Shown one piece after another: positions 56,516-64,000 of a stretch of DNA of 64,000 bases. Numbering within the stretch: position 1 is the stretch's first letter; the number at the start of each line of letters is the position of its first letter. Source of the stretch: Microbacterium sp. Its GTDB lineage: Bacteria; Actinomycetota; Actinomycetes; Actinomycetales; Microbacteriaceae. Both the position numbers and the translations under genes were made by a program. The stretch spans positions 115,521 through 179,520 of the forward strand of contig NZ_JAPSLI010000001.1 in assembly GCF_031180975.1 (NCBI RefSeq), given 5' to 3'. The notes beneath the pieces are model-generated. The model was not told the DNA's origin. It searched no databases and worked only from the letters and a program-made list of their open reading frames with translations.

Positions 56516-57487
56516 ATGATGACCAGCACCGCAGACCTCGCGATCGCTCAGGGTCCGGACGACCAGGAGCGCTTCGACGAACTCATCGCGCACGAGCAGC
56601 GCATCGAGCCGCGTGACTGGATGCCGGAGGCGTACCGCAAGACGCTGATCCGGCAGATCTCCCAGCATGCGCACTCCGAGATCATCGGGATGCAGCCGGA
56701 GGGCAACTGGATCACCCGGGCGCCCAGCCTGAAGCGCAAAGCGATCCTGATGGCGAAGGTGCAGGACGAGGCCGGCCACGGGCTCTACCTGTACTCGGCC
56801 GCGCAGACCCTGGGCATCACCCGCGAGGAGATGATGCAGCAGCTCATCTCGGGCAAGGCGAAGTACTCCTCGATCTTCAACTACCCCACCCCGACCTGGG
56901 CGGACATGGGAGCGATCGGCTGGCTCGTCGACGGCGCCGCCATCTGCAACCAGGTGCCGCTGTGTCGCGCCTCGTACGGTCCGTACGGACGCGCCATGGT
57001 GCGCATCTGCAAGGAGGAGTCGTTCCACCAGCGACAGGGCTTCGAGATCCTGCTCACCCTCATGCAGGGCACCGCCGAGCAGCGCGAGATGGCGCAGGAT
57101 GCCGTCAACCGGTGGTACTGGCCGAGCCTGGCCATGTTCGGTCCGCCCGACGACCAGTCCCCCAACTCCGCGCAGTCGATGGCGTGGAAGATCAAGCGGT
57201 TCTCCAACGACGAGCTGCGCCAGCGCTTCGTCGGGATGCTGGTGCCGCAGGCCGAGATCCTCGGCGTCACCCTGCCTGACCCCGAGCTGCGCTGGGACGA
57301 GGAGGCCGGCCGCTGGCACATGGGCGAGATCGACTGGGACGAGTTCTACGAGGTCCTGCGTGGCAACGGCCCCTGCAACGCCGAGCGGCTGGAACGCCGC
57401 CGCACCGCGCACGAAGAAGGCGCTTGGGTGCGGGAGGCGGCGGCCGAGTACGCCCGGCGTCGGGCCCGTCGAGCGGAGGCGGCGTGA
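56516..57487 (+). CDS. paaA: Phenylacetyl-CoA epoxidase catalytic subunit PaaA
   Basis: 323-residue di-iron oxygenase subunit. Iron-ligand helices include [16 protein letters not shown] (ExxH) and [18 protein letters not shown] (ExxH), the second bacterial multicomponent monooxygenase-like pair. It forms the 1,2-epoxide of phenylacetyl-CoA together with PaaC. Two in-frame ATGs (56516, 56519) follow a GGGGAG SD. Confidence 0.96.
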   Translation: MMTSTADLAIAQGPDDQERFDELIAHEQRIEPRDWMPEAYRKTLIRQISQHAHSEIIGMQPEGNWITRAPSLKRKAILMAKVQDEAGHGLYLYSAAQTLGITREEMMQQLISGKAKYSSIFNYPTPTWADMGAIGWLVDGAAICNQVPLCRASYGPYGRAMVRICKEESFHQRQGFEILLTLMQGTAEQREMAQDAVNRWYWPSLAMFGPPDDQSPNSAQSMAWKIKRFSNDELRQRFVGMLVPQAEILGVTLPDPELRWDEEAGRWHMGEIDWDEFYEVLRGNGPCNAERLERRRTAHEEGAWVREAAAEYARRRARRAEAA

Positions 57488-57774
57488 TGAACGAGGACGT
57501 CTGGCCACTGTGGGAGGTGTTCGTGCGCGCGAACCGGGGCTTGAGCCATGTGCACGTCGGTTCCCTGCACGCCCCGGATGCCGAGATGGCGCTGCGCAAC
57601 GCGCGTGACCTGTACACCCGCCGCGGCGAGGGCGTCTCGATCTGGGTGGTGCCGACGGATGCCGTCACGACCAGCGACCCGGATGACAAGGACGCGTTCT
57701 TCGAGAGCCCGGAGGGCAAGAACTACCGGCACGCGGTGTACTACACCGCGTCCGAGGGGGTGCCGCACCTGTGA
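57487..57774 (+). CDS. paaB: Epoxidase subunit PaaB
   Basis: 95 residues. WPLWEVFVRANRGLSHVHVGSLHAPDAEMALRNARDLYTRR is the typical PaaB start; it bridges PaaAC dimers. The ATG shares a base with the paaA stop and its stop overlaps the paaC GTG. Confidence 0.95.
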   Translation: MNEDVWPLWEVFVRANRGLSHVHVGSLHAPDAEMALRNARDLYTRRGEGVSIWVVPTDAVTTSDPDDKDAFFESPEGKNYRHAVYYTASEGVPHL

Positions 57775-58595
57775 CCGGGCAGCCCCACGACGTGCACGTC
57801 TCGGTCGACGAGCTCCACCTCAGCGCCGAGCTCGCCGGCGAGGGCGGCCGCGCGCCTTCGGCCGACGTCGCCGAGTACGCGCTGTGGCTGGGCGACGACG
57901 CCCTGATCCTGTCGCAGCAGCTCGGCGAGTGGATCTCGCGCGCCCCCGAACTGGAGGAGGACGTCGCCCTCGCGAACATCGCTCTCGATCTGCTCGGGCA
58001 CGCCCGGTCGCTGCTGCGCTACGCCGGCTCGTGGGACGGCCACACCGAGGACGACCTGGCGTACTTCCGCGACGAGCCCGAGTTCCGGAGCAGCTGGCTC
58101 GTCGAGCAGCCCAACGGCGACTTCGCGCAGACGATCGCACGCCAGTTCGCGGCATCCGCCTACATGTTCGAGCTGTACTCGGCGCTGCGCTCGTCGACCG
58201 ACCCCGTCTTCGCAGCCATCGCCGGGAAGGCGCTGAAGGAGGTCGACTACCACCGCGACCACGCCGTGCAGTGGGTGCTGCGCCTCGCGGGCGGCACCGA
58301 GGAGTCGCGGAGGCGGATCATCCGCGGTCTCGCCGACATCTGGCCGTACGTCGCCGAACTGTTCCGCGACGAGCCGCTCATCGACCGGCTCGACGGCATC
58401 GCCGTGCGCCCGTCCTCGCTGCGTGCGGGGTTCGACGCCGTCGTGGACGCGGTGTTCGCGGAGGCGGAGCTGGAGACACCCGGGGTCGGTGACTCCTCGG
58501 CCGGTGGCCGGCGCGGAGCGCACGCCACGCCCTTCGGTCACCTGCTCGCCGAGATGCAGGTGCTCGCGCGACGGCATCCGGGGGCGACATGGTGA
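57771..58595 (+). CDS. paaC: Epoxidase structural subunit PaaC
   Basis: 274 residues, all-helical ferritin-like fold without a full iron site. Recognisable segments are YALWLGDDALILSQQLGEWISRAPELEEDVALANIALDLLGHARSLL and KEVDYHRDHAVQWVLRLAGG. It pairs with PaaA. GTG start in GTGA overlap. Confidence 0.95.
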   Translation: MTGQPHDVHVSVDELHLSAELAGEGGRAPSADVAEYALWLGDDALILSQQLGEWISRAPELEEDVALANIALDLLGHARSLLRYAGSWDGHTEDDLAYFRDEPEFRSSWLVEQPNGDFAQTIARQFAASAYMFELYSALRSSTDPVFAAIAGKALKEVDYHRDHAVQWVLRLAGGTEESRRRIIRGLADIWPYVAELFRDEPLIDRLDGIAVRPSSLRAGFDAVVDAVFAEAELETPGVGDSSAGGRRGAHATPFGHLLAEMQVLARRHPGATW

Positions 58596-59188
58596 CCCCG
58601 ACCCGGTCGTTGAGCGAGGAGCGCAGCGACGAGACGAAACGCACCCGCACCCCCCGGTCGTTGAGCGAGGAGCGCAGCGACGAGACGAAACGCGCCCGCC
58701 GGCACGAAGCACGGACCATCGCGGCATCCGTCCTCGACCCCGAGGTGCCGGTGCTGACGATCGATGACCTCGGGGTGCTCCGCGCCGTGGAGGTCGATGA
58801 GCGCGACGGCCGCGAGCACGTGCGCGTAGACATCACCCCCACCTACAGCGGATGCCCCGCGATGGACGCCATCCGGTACGACGTGGTGCTCGCGCTCACC
58901 GCGGCCGGCTTCGACGACGTCGAGGTGCGGCTGGTCCTCTCCCCGGCCTGGACCACGGACTGGATGAGCGAGGACGGCCGGCGCAAGCTCGCCGAGTACG
59001 GCATCGCCCCACCCAACGGACGCGCCGCCGTGCGGCAAGGACCCATCCGCCTCGCACTGAGCGTGCGCTGCCCCCGGTGCGGCTCGCTCGACACCCGCGA
59101 GGTCTCCCGCTTCGGTTCCACGTCGTGCAAGGCACTCTACGAGTGCCGGGCATGCCTGGAGCCGTTCGACCACTTCAAGGTGATCTGA
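58589..59188 (+). CDS. paaD: PaaD iron-sulfur maturation-type protein with repeat-derived N-terminus
   Basis: 199 residues. The core (about 38-199) has the DUF59/MIP18-like domain DPEVPVLTIDDLGVL...TPTYSGCPAMDAI and a C-terminal cysteine cluster (RCPRCGSLDTREVSRFGSTSCKALYECRACLEPFD), as in E. coli PaaD (about 165 residues). Residues 5-35 are two copies of RSLSEERSDETKR, encoded by two identical 39-bp dispersed repeats. GTG 58592 also makes a GTGA junction with paaC, so either start includes the repeats. Confidence 0.93.
   Translation: MVTPTRSLSEERSDETKRTRTPRSLSEERSDETKRARRHEARTIAASVLDPEVPVLTIDDLGVLRAVEVDERDGREHVRVDITPTYSGCPAMDAIRYDVVLALTAAGFDDVEVRLVLSPAWTTDWMSEDGRRKLAEYGIAPPNGRAAVRQGPIRLALSVRCPRCGSLDTREVSRFGSTSCKALYECRACLEPFDHFKVI
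58603..58692. repeat. Two identical 39-bp repeats at the 5' end of paaD
   Basis: CCGGTCGTTGAGCGAGGAGCGCAGCGACGAGACGAAACG at 58603-58641 and 58654-58692, separated by 12 bp. The 39-bp length and 51-bp period keep the reading frame. Confidence 0.9.
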
Positions 59189-60354
59189 TGGCGCTGTTCC
59201 GGCTCCCCGAGGCTGCCCCGGCTGCGGCGCCGCGGCTGCCCGCCGGAGAGGTGCGGCACCGGGCGCGCTTCCACACGCTCGAGGTGACCGACGTGCGGCG
59301 CCTCACCGACGACGCCATCGAGGTGACCTTCACCGTCCCGCCCGACCTCGTCGATGACTACCGGTACCTGCCCGGCCAGTACGTCGCCCTGCGGGTGCAC
59401 CTGGACGGTGCGGAGGTGCGCCGCTCGTACTCGTTGTGCCGCCCGCCCGCCCCGGCGGCCGAGGGCGAGAGCACCACGCTGAGCGTCGCCGTCAAACGCG
59501 ACGAGGGCGGTCTGTTCTCGACGTGGGCGCAGACCGAACTGAAGCCCGGTTTCCCCATCGACGTGATGAGCCCGCAGGGCACCTTCACGTCCGGCCTGGC
59601 GCAGCTCGACGGCGCGCACGTCGTCGGGATCGCCGCAGGCTCCGGCATCACGCCGCTGATGTCGCTCGCGCACGATCTGCTGACGGCATCCGACACCACC
59701 CGCTTCACCCTGCTGTACACCAACCGCTCCACCAGCGACGTGATGTTCCTCGAGGAACTCGCCGAGCTCAAGGACCGCTACCCCACGCGGCTGGTGCTGC
59801 ACCACGTGCTGTCACGCGAGCAGCGCACCGCACCGTTGCTGTCGGGGCGGATCGATGAGAAGAAGCTGCGCACGATCCTCGACCCCCTGATCCTGCCATC
59901 GACCGTCGACGAGTGGTTCCTGTGCGGTCCGTTCGCCCTGGTCGACCTGTGCCGCGAGGTGCTCGCCGATATCGGCGTACCGCACGAGCACATCCGCTTC
60001 GAGCTGTTCACCACCGGTGACGCCCCGACAGAGCGCGGGCCGCGCCCGGTGACGGTGCACAAGGGCGAGAAGACGTACCGGATCGAGATCAGCCTCGACG
60101 GCGTCTCGTCCACGGTCGAGAGCCCGGTCGACGCGCACGAATCCGTGCTGAACGCGGCGCTGCGGGTACGTCCCGACGCGCCGTTCGCCTGCTCGGGCGG
60201 CGTCTGCGGCACCTGTCGTGCCCGCGTATTGGAGGGCAGCGTCACCATGACCGAGAACTATGCACTCGAGCCCGACGAGATCGAACGCGGGTACGTGCTC
60301 ACCTGCCAGTCCCACCCCACCAGCGACCGTCTCGTGGTGGACTACGACGTCTGA
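59188..60354 (+). CDS. paaE: Epoxidase reductase PaaE
   Basis: 388 residues. Flavin domain with RRSYSLCRPP, NADPH domain with GIAAGSGITPLMSL and FLCGPFALVDLC, and a C-terminal plant-type [2Fe-2S] ferredoxin with ACSGGVCGTCRARVLEG plus a final cysteine in VLTCQSH. It delivers electrons from NADPH to PaaA. ATG overlaps the paaD stop. Confidence 0.96.
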   Translation: MALFRLPEAAPAAAPRLPAGEVRHRARFHTLEVTDVRRLTDDAIEVTFTVPPDLVDDYRYLPGQYVALRVHLDGAEVRRSYSLCRPPAPAAEGESTTLSVAVKRDEGGLFSTWAQTELKPGFPIDVMSPQGTFTSGLAQLDGAHVVGIAAGSGITPLMSLAHDLLTASDTTRFTLLYTNRSTSDVMFLEELAELKDRYPTRLVLHHVLSREQRTAPLLSGRIDEKKLRTILDPLILPSTVDEWFLCGPFALVDLCREVLADIGVPHEHIRFELFTTGDAPTERGPRPVTVHKGEKTYRIEISLDGVSSTVESPVDAHESVLNAALRVRPDAPFACSGGVCGTCRARVLEGSVTMTENYALEPDEIERGYVLTCQSHPTSDRLVVDYDV

Positions 60355-60370
60355 TCCGAAGGAGCCTGGG

Positions 60371-61141
60371 ATGATCGACCTCCGCATCGCCGACGACGTC
60401 GCCCATGTGACGCTCAACGCCCCCGACAAGCTGAACGCCCTCGATGAGCAGGCCCTGCACGGCCTGGACGCCGCCTACAACGAGGCCGAGTCGGCCGGCG
60501 TACGGGCGCTGGTGCTGCGCGGCGAAGGACGCGCGTTCTGCGCCGGGCGGGACATCTCCGACGTCGACCCCCGCGACGACGACGTGATCGGCTACCTGGG
60601 TGGGCTCGTCACGCCGCTGCTGAAGCGGATGTCGGTGTTCCGCGCCCCCACGTTCGCCGTCGCGCACGGTGCGTGCCTGGGCGTCGGGCTCGGACTGCTC
60701 ATCGCGACCGACGTCGTGTACGTCGCGGAGTCCGCGAAGATCGGTTCGCCGTTCGCCGCGCTGGGCGCCACGCTCGACTCCGGCGGGCACGCGCTGTTCC
60801 TGGATCGTCTCGGCGCGCACCGCACCCTCGACCTCATCTACACCGGGCGTCTCATGTCGGGAGCCGAGGCCGTGGCATCCGGCCTGTTCTCGCGGGTCCT
60901 GGCCGACGACGAGGTGCGGCAGGCCACCGAGGATGCCGCCGCCGCGGCCGCCCGCGGGGCGACGCAGGCGTTCCTCGCCAGCAAGCAGCTGGTCGCGCGC
61001 ATCCGCGACGAGCGGCTCGCGCTGTGGGATGCCGTCGAGATCGAGAACGCCGCACAGGCGGCGCTCTGCGACACCGACGACTACCGGGAGGGGTTCGCGG
61101 CCTTCCAGCAGAAGCGGAAGCCGCAGTTCCGGGGACGCTGA
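60371..61141 (+). CDS. paaG: Enoyl-CoA hydratase/isomerase, probable PaaG
   Basis: 256-residue crotonase-fold protein. Oxyanion-hole parts are AFCAGRDISDV and HGACLGVGLGLLIATDVVYVA. Where hydratases carry a second glutamate it has LGATLDSGGHALFLDRLG, an aspartate as in PaaG-type isomerases, so ring-epoxide to oxepin isomerisation is plausible. Position at the end of paaABCDE and an AAGGAG SD support this. A generic enoyl-CoA hydratase remains possible. Confidence 0.75.
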   Translation: MIDLRIADDVAHVTLNAPDKLNALDEQALHGLDAAYNEAESAGVRALVLRGEGRAFCAGRDISDVDPRDDDVIGYLGGLVTPLLKRMSVFRAPTFAVAHGACLGVGLGLLIATDVVYVAESAKIGSPFAALGATLDSGGHALFLDRLGAHRTLDLIYTGRLMSGAEAVASGLFSRVLADDEVRQATEDAAAAAARGATQAFLASKQLVARIRDERLALWDAVEIENAAQAALCDTDDYREGFAAFQQKRKPQFRGR

Positions 61142-61153
61142 CACGTCGGCGCC

Positions 61154-61195
61154 GGCAGGCGGATGTCGGCAGGCCGATGTCGGCAGGCGGATGTC
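61154..61195. repeat. Three 14-bp tandem repeats
   Basis: GGCAGGCGGATGTC, GGCAGGCCGATGTC, GGCAGGCGGATGTC in direct succession, then a partial fourth (GGCGTGCGG). They occupy the short gap between the paaG-like stop and the ligase promoter. Confidence 0.85.
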
Positions 61196-61207
61196 GGCGT
61201 GCGGTGC

Positions 61208-61213
61208 GAGAAT
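61208..61213 (+). promoter_or_regulatory. -10-like GAGAAT of the DNA ligase gene
   Basis: GAGAAT, 6 nt, ATG. It directly follows the tandem repeats. Confidence 0.35.
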
Positions 61214-61219
61214 GCCCGC

Positions 61220-62743
61220 ATGATGCTCTCCGAGCTGGTCGCCACGTCCGAACAGGTCGGGGCCACGTCCTCGCGCCTGGCGAAGGTCGAGGCCCTCGCG
61301 CGCCTGCTGGAACGCGCGGAGCCCGACGAGATCGCCCCGCTCACCGGCCTGTTGCTCGCGGCGCCCCGACAGGGTCGGCTCGGCGTCGGCTGGCGCGGCA
61401 TCGCCGCCCTCGCCGTCGAGCAGGCGTCCGACCCCACGCTCACGATCGGTGACGTCGATCGGGCTCTGGATGCGCTGGCGACGGCATCCGGCACCGGCTC
61501 CAACGCCGCCCGCTCGGGTCTGCTCCGCGATCTCGCCGCCCGCGCCACCGCCGACGAGTGGGACTTCCTGGCCAGGGCGATCCTCGGCGAGCTGCGGACG
61601 GGCGCGCTGTCCGGGGTGCTGGTCGACGCGATCGCCCGCGCCTCGGGCCGAGCCCCGGCAGCGGTGCGGAGGGCCGCCATGCTCTCCGGCGACCTCGGCG
61701 AGACGGCCCGGCTCGCGCTCACCGGCACGACGGAGGAGCTGAACGCCGTGGGGCTGGTGGTCGGACGGCCGGTGCTGCCCATGCTCGCCGCCACCGCCGC
61801 GACGCCGACCGCCGCCCTGGCGATCACCGGCGAGGCATCAGTGGAGTACAAGCTCGACGGCGCACGCATCCAGGTGCACCGCCACGGCGACGAGGTCGGC
61901 GTGTTCACCCGCAGCCTGGCCGACATCACGCACCGCGTGCCCGAGATCGTCGAGATCGTGCGGGGTCTTCCGGCGAACGACCTGATCCTCGACGGTGAGA
62001 CGCTCTCGCTCGACGAGGATGGGGGGCCGCGCCCGTTCCAGGACACCATGTCGCGGTTCGGTGCGGACGTGTCGCGGCAGCTGCTGTTGCGCCCGTGGTT
62101 CTTCGACGTGCTGCATGTCGACGGCCGCGATCTCATCGACGAGCCGCTGTCGGTGCGGCTCGCGGAGCTCGAGCGCATCGCCGGCGAGTGGCGGATGCCG
62201 GGCATCGTGACCGCCGACGCGGACGCGGCCGAGCGCTTGTCCCGCGAGGCTCTCGCCGCCGGCCACGAGGGCGTGGTCGTGAAAGCCACGGACTCTCCGT
62301 ACACCGCCGGACGCCGCGGGAAGTCGTGGGTGAAGGTGAAGCCGGTGCTCACCTACGACCTGGTCGTACTCGGCGCGGAGTGGGGGTCGGGGCGACGCCG
62401 CGGCTGGCTTTCCAACCTGCATCTGGGCGCGTACGACCCCTCCGGCGAGTTCGGCGAACCGGGCGGGTTCGTCATGGTCGGCAAGACGTTTAAAGGGCTC
62501 ACCGACGAACTGCTGCGCTGGCAGACCGAGACCTTCCCCGCGTACGAGACACACCGCACGGGCGGCGCCGTGCTGCTGCGCCCCGAGATCGTCGTCGAGA
62601 TCGCGATCGACGGCGTGCAGCGCTCACCGCGCTACCCGGGCGGGATCGCGCTGCGGTTCGCGCGCGTCAAGGGGTACCGCCGCGACAAGTCGGCGGCCGA
62701 CGCCGACACGATCCAGACCCTGCGCGCGCTGCTGCGCGGGTGA
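61220..62743 (+). CDS. ligB: ATP-dependent DNA ligase
   Basis: 507 residues, the actinobacterial LigB size. The nucleotidyl lysine is in VEYKLDGARIQVHR (KxDG). Later motifs are LILDGETLSL, WFFDVLHVDG, EGVVVKATDSPY and KSWVKVKP, so the nucleotidyltransferase and OB domains are complete. The N-terminal helical domain (1-200) is standard. It probably acts in repair beside the essential NAD-dependent ligase. The start follows the promoter-like hexamer; the longer track ORF runs back into the repeats. Confidence 0.94.
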   Translation: MMLSELVATSEQVGATSSRLAKVEALARLLERAEPDEIAPLTGLLLAAPRQGRLGVGWRGIAALAVEQASDPTLTIGDVDRALDALATASGTGSNAARSGLLRDLAARATADEWDFLARAILGELRTGALSGVLVDAIARASGRAPAAVRRAAMLSGDLGETARLALTGTTEELNAVGLVVGRPVLPMLAATAATPTAALAITGEASVEYKLDGARIQVHRHGDEVGVFTRSLADITHRVPEIVEIVRGLPANDLILDGETLSLDEDGGPRPFQDTMSRFGADVSRQLLLRPWFFDVLHVDGRDLIDEPLSVRLAELERIAGEWRMPGIVTADADAAERLSREALAAGHEGVVVKATDSPYTAGRRGKSWVKVKPVLTYDLVVLGAEWGSGRRRGWLSNLHLGAYDPSGEFGEPGGFVMVGKTFKGLTDELLRWQTETFPAYETHRTGGAVLLRPEIVVEIAIDGVQRSPRYPGGIALRFARVKGYRRDKSAADADTIQTLRALLRG

Positions 62744-62778
62744 GGTCGACCGGTCAGTCGGTCAGGCGCGGGCGGCGG

Positions 62779-63288
62779 TCAGGCCGAGGGAGCCAGGCCC
62801 TGGTCCTCCTCGATGACCGTGCCCTTGTACGACCACGGGAAGTTGATCCACAGATCGGTGTCCTTCCAGGCGTAGTCCGGCTGGATGACGGTGGTGGGCT
62901 TGGTGTAGATGGTGACCGAGCGGACGTCGGCGCCCTTGTCCTTCAGCAACTGCACGGCGAGGGCGAGCGTGCGGCCGGAGTCGGCCACGTCGTCGACGAG
63001 CAGCACGCGGCGGCCGTCCAGGTACGCCATGTCGAGCTCCGGCGGCAGCACCTCAGGGGCGTCCAGCACCGTGCCGATGCCGGTGTAGAACTCGACGTTG
63101 ATCGCGCCGCAGTTCTTCGCGCCCAGTCCGTACGCGATGGCGCCGGCCGGCAACAGGCCACCGCGCGCGATGGCGACGACCACCTCCGGCACGAAGCCGC
63201 TGTCGATGATCCTGCGCGCCAGATCGCGCGTCGCCTCGCCGAAACCGTCCCAGGTGAGCGTCTCGCGCTCGATCACTGCATCCGTCAC
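62779..63288 (-). CDS. Phosphoribosyltransferase (hypoxanthine/xanthine type)
   Basis: 169 residues. The PRPP loop is VLLVDDVADSGRTLA; VVAIARGGLLPAGAIAYGLG forms the pyrophosphate loop. Resemblance is to bacterial purine-salvage Gpt-like enzymes, but the base preference cannot be assigned. GTG 63288 is chosen because GAGAAT lies 6 nt upstream; the 55 extra residues in the track extend over the divergent promoter region. Confidence 0.8.
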   Translation of the reverse strand: MTDAVIERETLTWDGFGEATRDLARRIIDSGFVPEVVVAIARGGLLPAGAIAYGLGAKNCGAINVEFYTGIGTVLDAPEVLPPELDMAYLDGRRVLLVDDVADSGRTLALAVQLLKDKGADVRSVTIYTKPTTVIQPDYAWKDTDLWINFPWSYKGTVIEEDQGLAPSA

Positions 63289-63294
63289 CCCTCG

Positions 63295-63300
63295 ATTCTC
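63295..63300 (-). promoter_or_regulatory. -10-like GAGAAT of the phosphoribosyltransferase gene
   Basis: GAGAAT-CGAGGG-GTG; same hexamer and gap as the ligase gene on the opposite strand. Confidence 0.35.
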
Positions 63301-63412
63301 GCCTACCCACCCGCTTCGCGCGAGCCACGGCCCCAACACGCCCGGGAATGCGGTAAAAACGTATGAGGGATGCCGCCACCCGACTTCCGGTATCCTCCCG
63401 AGGTTCCCTTCC

Positions 63413-64000
63413 ATGTGCCGACTCTTCGCCTTCGTCTCACCCGACCGCTCCACCGCCGAGCGCGAACTCGGGGACAGCGGAATGGAGAGCCTCCGGTCTC
63501 TCGCGCGTCTGCACGGAGACGGATGGGGATGGGCCGGGGTCGCCTCCCCGGGCGATCACCCCGTGCTGCGCAAGGCCGCCAGTTCCGCGGCATCCGATCC
63601 CGCCTTCGCCGACACCATGGGCCGCAGCGTCCGCGCCGCCGTCGCCCACCTGCGCTGGGCGACGTCCGGGTTGCCGGTGCGCCCCGAGAACGCGCACCCG
63701 TTCTCGTCGGGGCGTTTCGCCTTCGCGCACAACGGGTCGCTGAAGCCGATCGGGCTGATCCGCGGCATGCTGACCTCGGAGCAGCTCGCCGGCCTCGAAG
63801 GCGACACCGACAGCGAGATGTACTTCACGCTCATCCGGGAACGCGTCGCCGCCGGCGTCCCTCTCGCCGAGGCGGCACTCGAGGTCGCTCGCCTGCTCCG
63901 CGAGGCGTATCCGCTGGCCAGCCTGAACGCACTGATCCTGGACCGCGATCAGCTGGTCGTCGTGCACGCCTGCGCGCTCAGCATCCTCTCCGACGACGAC
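63413..64000 (+). CDS. Class II glutamine amidotransferase, truncated by window end
   Basis: Absent from the ORF track because it runs off the edge; 196 codons are visible. The N-terminal cysteine nucleophile follows Met1 (MCRLFAFVS). Further family motifs are HGDGWGWA, VAHLRWATSG, FAHNGSL and GDTDSEMYF. This matches the YafJ/EgtC-like group, which releases ammonia from glutamine or cleaves gamma-glutamyl bonds. The length and any second domain are unknown. Confidence 0.85.
   Translation, partial: MCRLFAFVSPDRSTAERELGDSGMESLRSLARLHGDGWGWAGVASPGDHPVLRKAASSAASDPAFADTMGRSVRAAVAHLRWATSGLPVRPENAHPFSSGRFAFAHNGSLKPIGLIRGMLTSEQLAGLEGDTDSEMYFTLIRERVAAGVPLAEAALEVARLLREAYPLASLNALILDRDQLVVVHACALSILSDDD

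Noticed and set aside
62748-62759. CGACCGGTCAGT, identical to part of the 44854 operator
   Set aside because: It lies between the stops of two convergent genes, without the second half-site or a promoter, so a regulatory role is unlikely.

Overview
The window is high-GC (about 70%) actinobacterial chromosome, most likely from a Microbacterium-like member of the Microbacteriaceae. The evidence is the GC-rich codon use, a RamB-type regulator beside GTP-dependent PEP carboxykinase, a Corynebacterium-type LldD and long GapB, many apparently leaderless promoters, and short dispersed repeats (GTCGTTGAGCGAG...GACGAAACG and CCCTTCGACAGGCTCAGGGACCC types) that I recall as typical of this family. I see no rRNA, tRNA, CRISPR array, transposase, integrase or phage gene. 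Bases 1-106 are an implausible G/C homopolymer block and are probably an assembly-edge artefact.

Layout. 0.2-3.4 kb (minus): hisS, mazG, nhaA. 3.5-8.3 kb: anaplerotic ppc, NADP-type gdhA, then a gamma-carbonic-anhydrase-like protein on the minus strand. 8.35-8.70 kb: repeat-rich gene-free stretch. 8.7-14.7 kb: mfd and a RarD-type transporter (minus), a GNAT acetyltransferase and an Fpg/Nei glycosylase (plus). 14.8-18.4 kb: FMN riboswitch followed by the tightly overlapped ribD-ribE-ribBA-ribH operon. 18.5-20.6 kb: small membrane protein, metallo-beta-lactamase-fold hydrolase, FAS1-like dehydratase. 20.6-26.5 kb: branched-chain-amino-acid-type ABC importer with a permease-ATPase fusion, overlapped by an LldD-type lactate dehydrogenase. 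26.6-30.5 kb: membrane protein, S66 peptidase, ABC exporter. 30.8-37.7 kb: pckG divergent from a RamB-type regulator, a thioesterase, an AlkZ-like glycosylase and a long GapB. 37.8-39.6 kb: two DUF202 proteins, a HAD phosphatase and an Lrp-type regulator. 39.8-43.4 kb: branched-chain 2-oxoacid dehydrogenase E1alpha-E1beta-E2, without E3. 43.5-61.1 kb: phenylacetate catabolism in two blocks (MHS transporter divergent from paaJ-paaF-paaH-paaZ-paaI-paaK; then paaABCDE and a paaG-like gene). The blocks are separated by a dhaKLM dihydroxyacetone kinase operon on the other strand and one uncharacterised gene. 61.2-64.0 kb: ATP-dependent DNA ligase, a phosphoribosyltransferase and a truncated class II glutamine amidotransferase.

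How the genes fit together. PaaK makes phenylacetyl-CoA, PaaABCDE epoxidises the ring, the PaaG-like protein isomerises it, PaaZ opens and oxidises it, and PaaF/PaaH/PaaJ carry out the beta-oxidation-like steps. Three near-palindromic sites of the ACTGACCG...GGTCAGT type sit at the MHS, paaJ and paaA promoters, so one TetR/PaaR-type repressor encoded outside the window probably controls both blocks and the candidate permease. PEP carboxykinase, GapB, RamB, LldD and PEP carboxylase suggest growth on organic acids with control of the PEP/oxaloacetate node. DhaM carries its own HPr and complete Enzyme I, so the Dha kinase may draw phosphate straight from PEP.

The most interesting non-gene signals are: (i) fifteen start codons preceded by a -10-like hexamer exactly 6 nt upstream; (ii) dispersed repeats that have entered coding regions and are translated as linkers or extensions in HisS, the E2 acyltransferase, PaaD and DhaM; (iii) strong over-representation of GGATGCC/GGCATCC. 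I found no clearly new enzymatic system.
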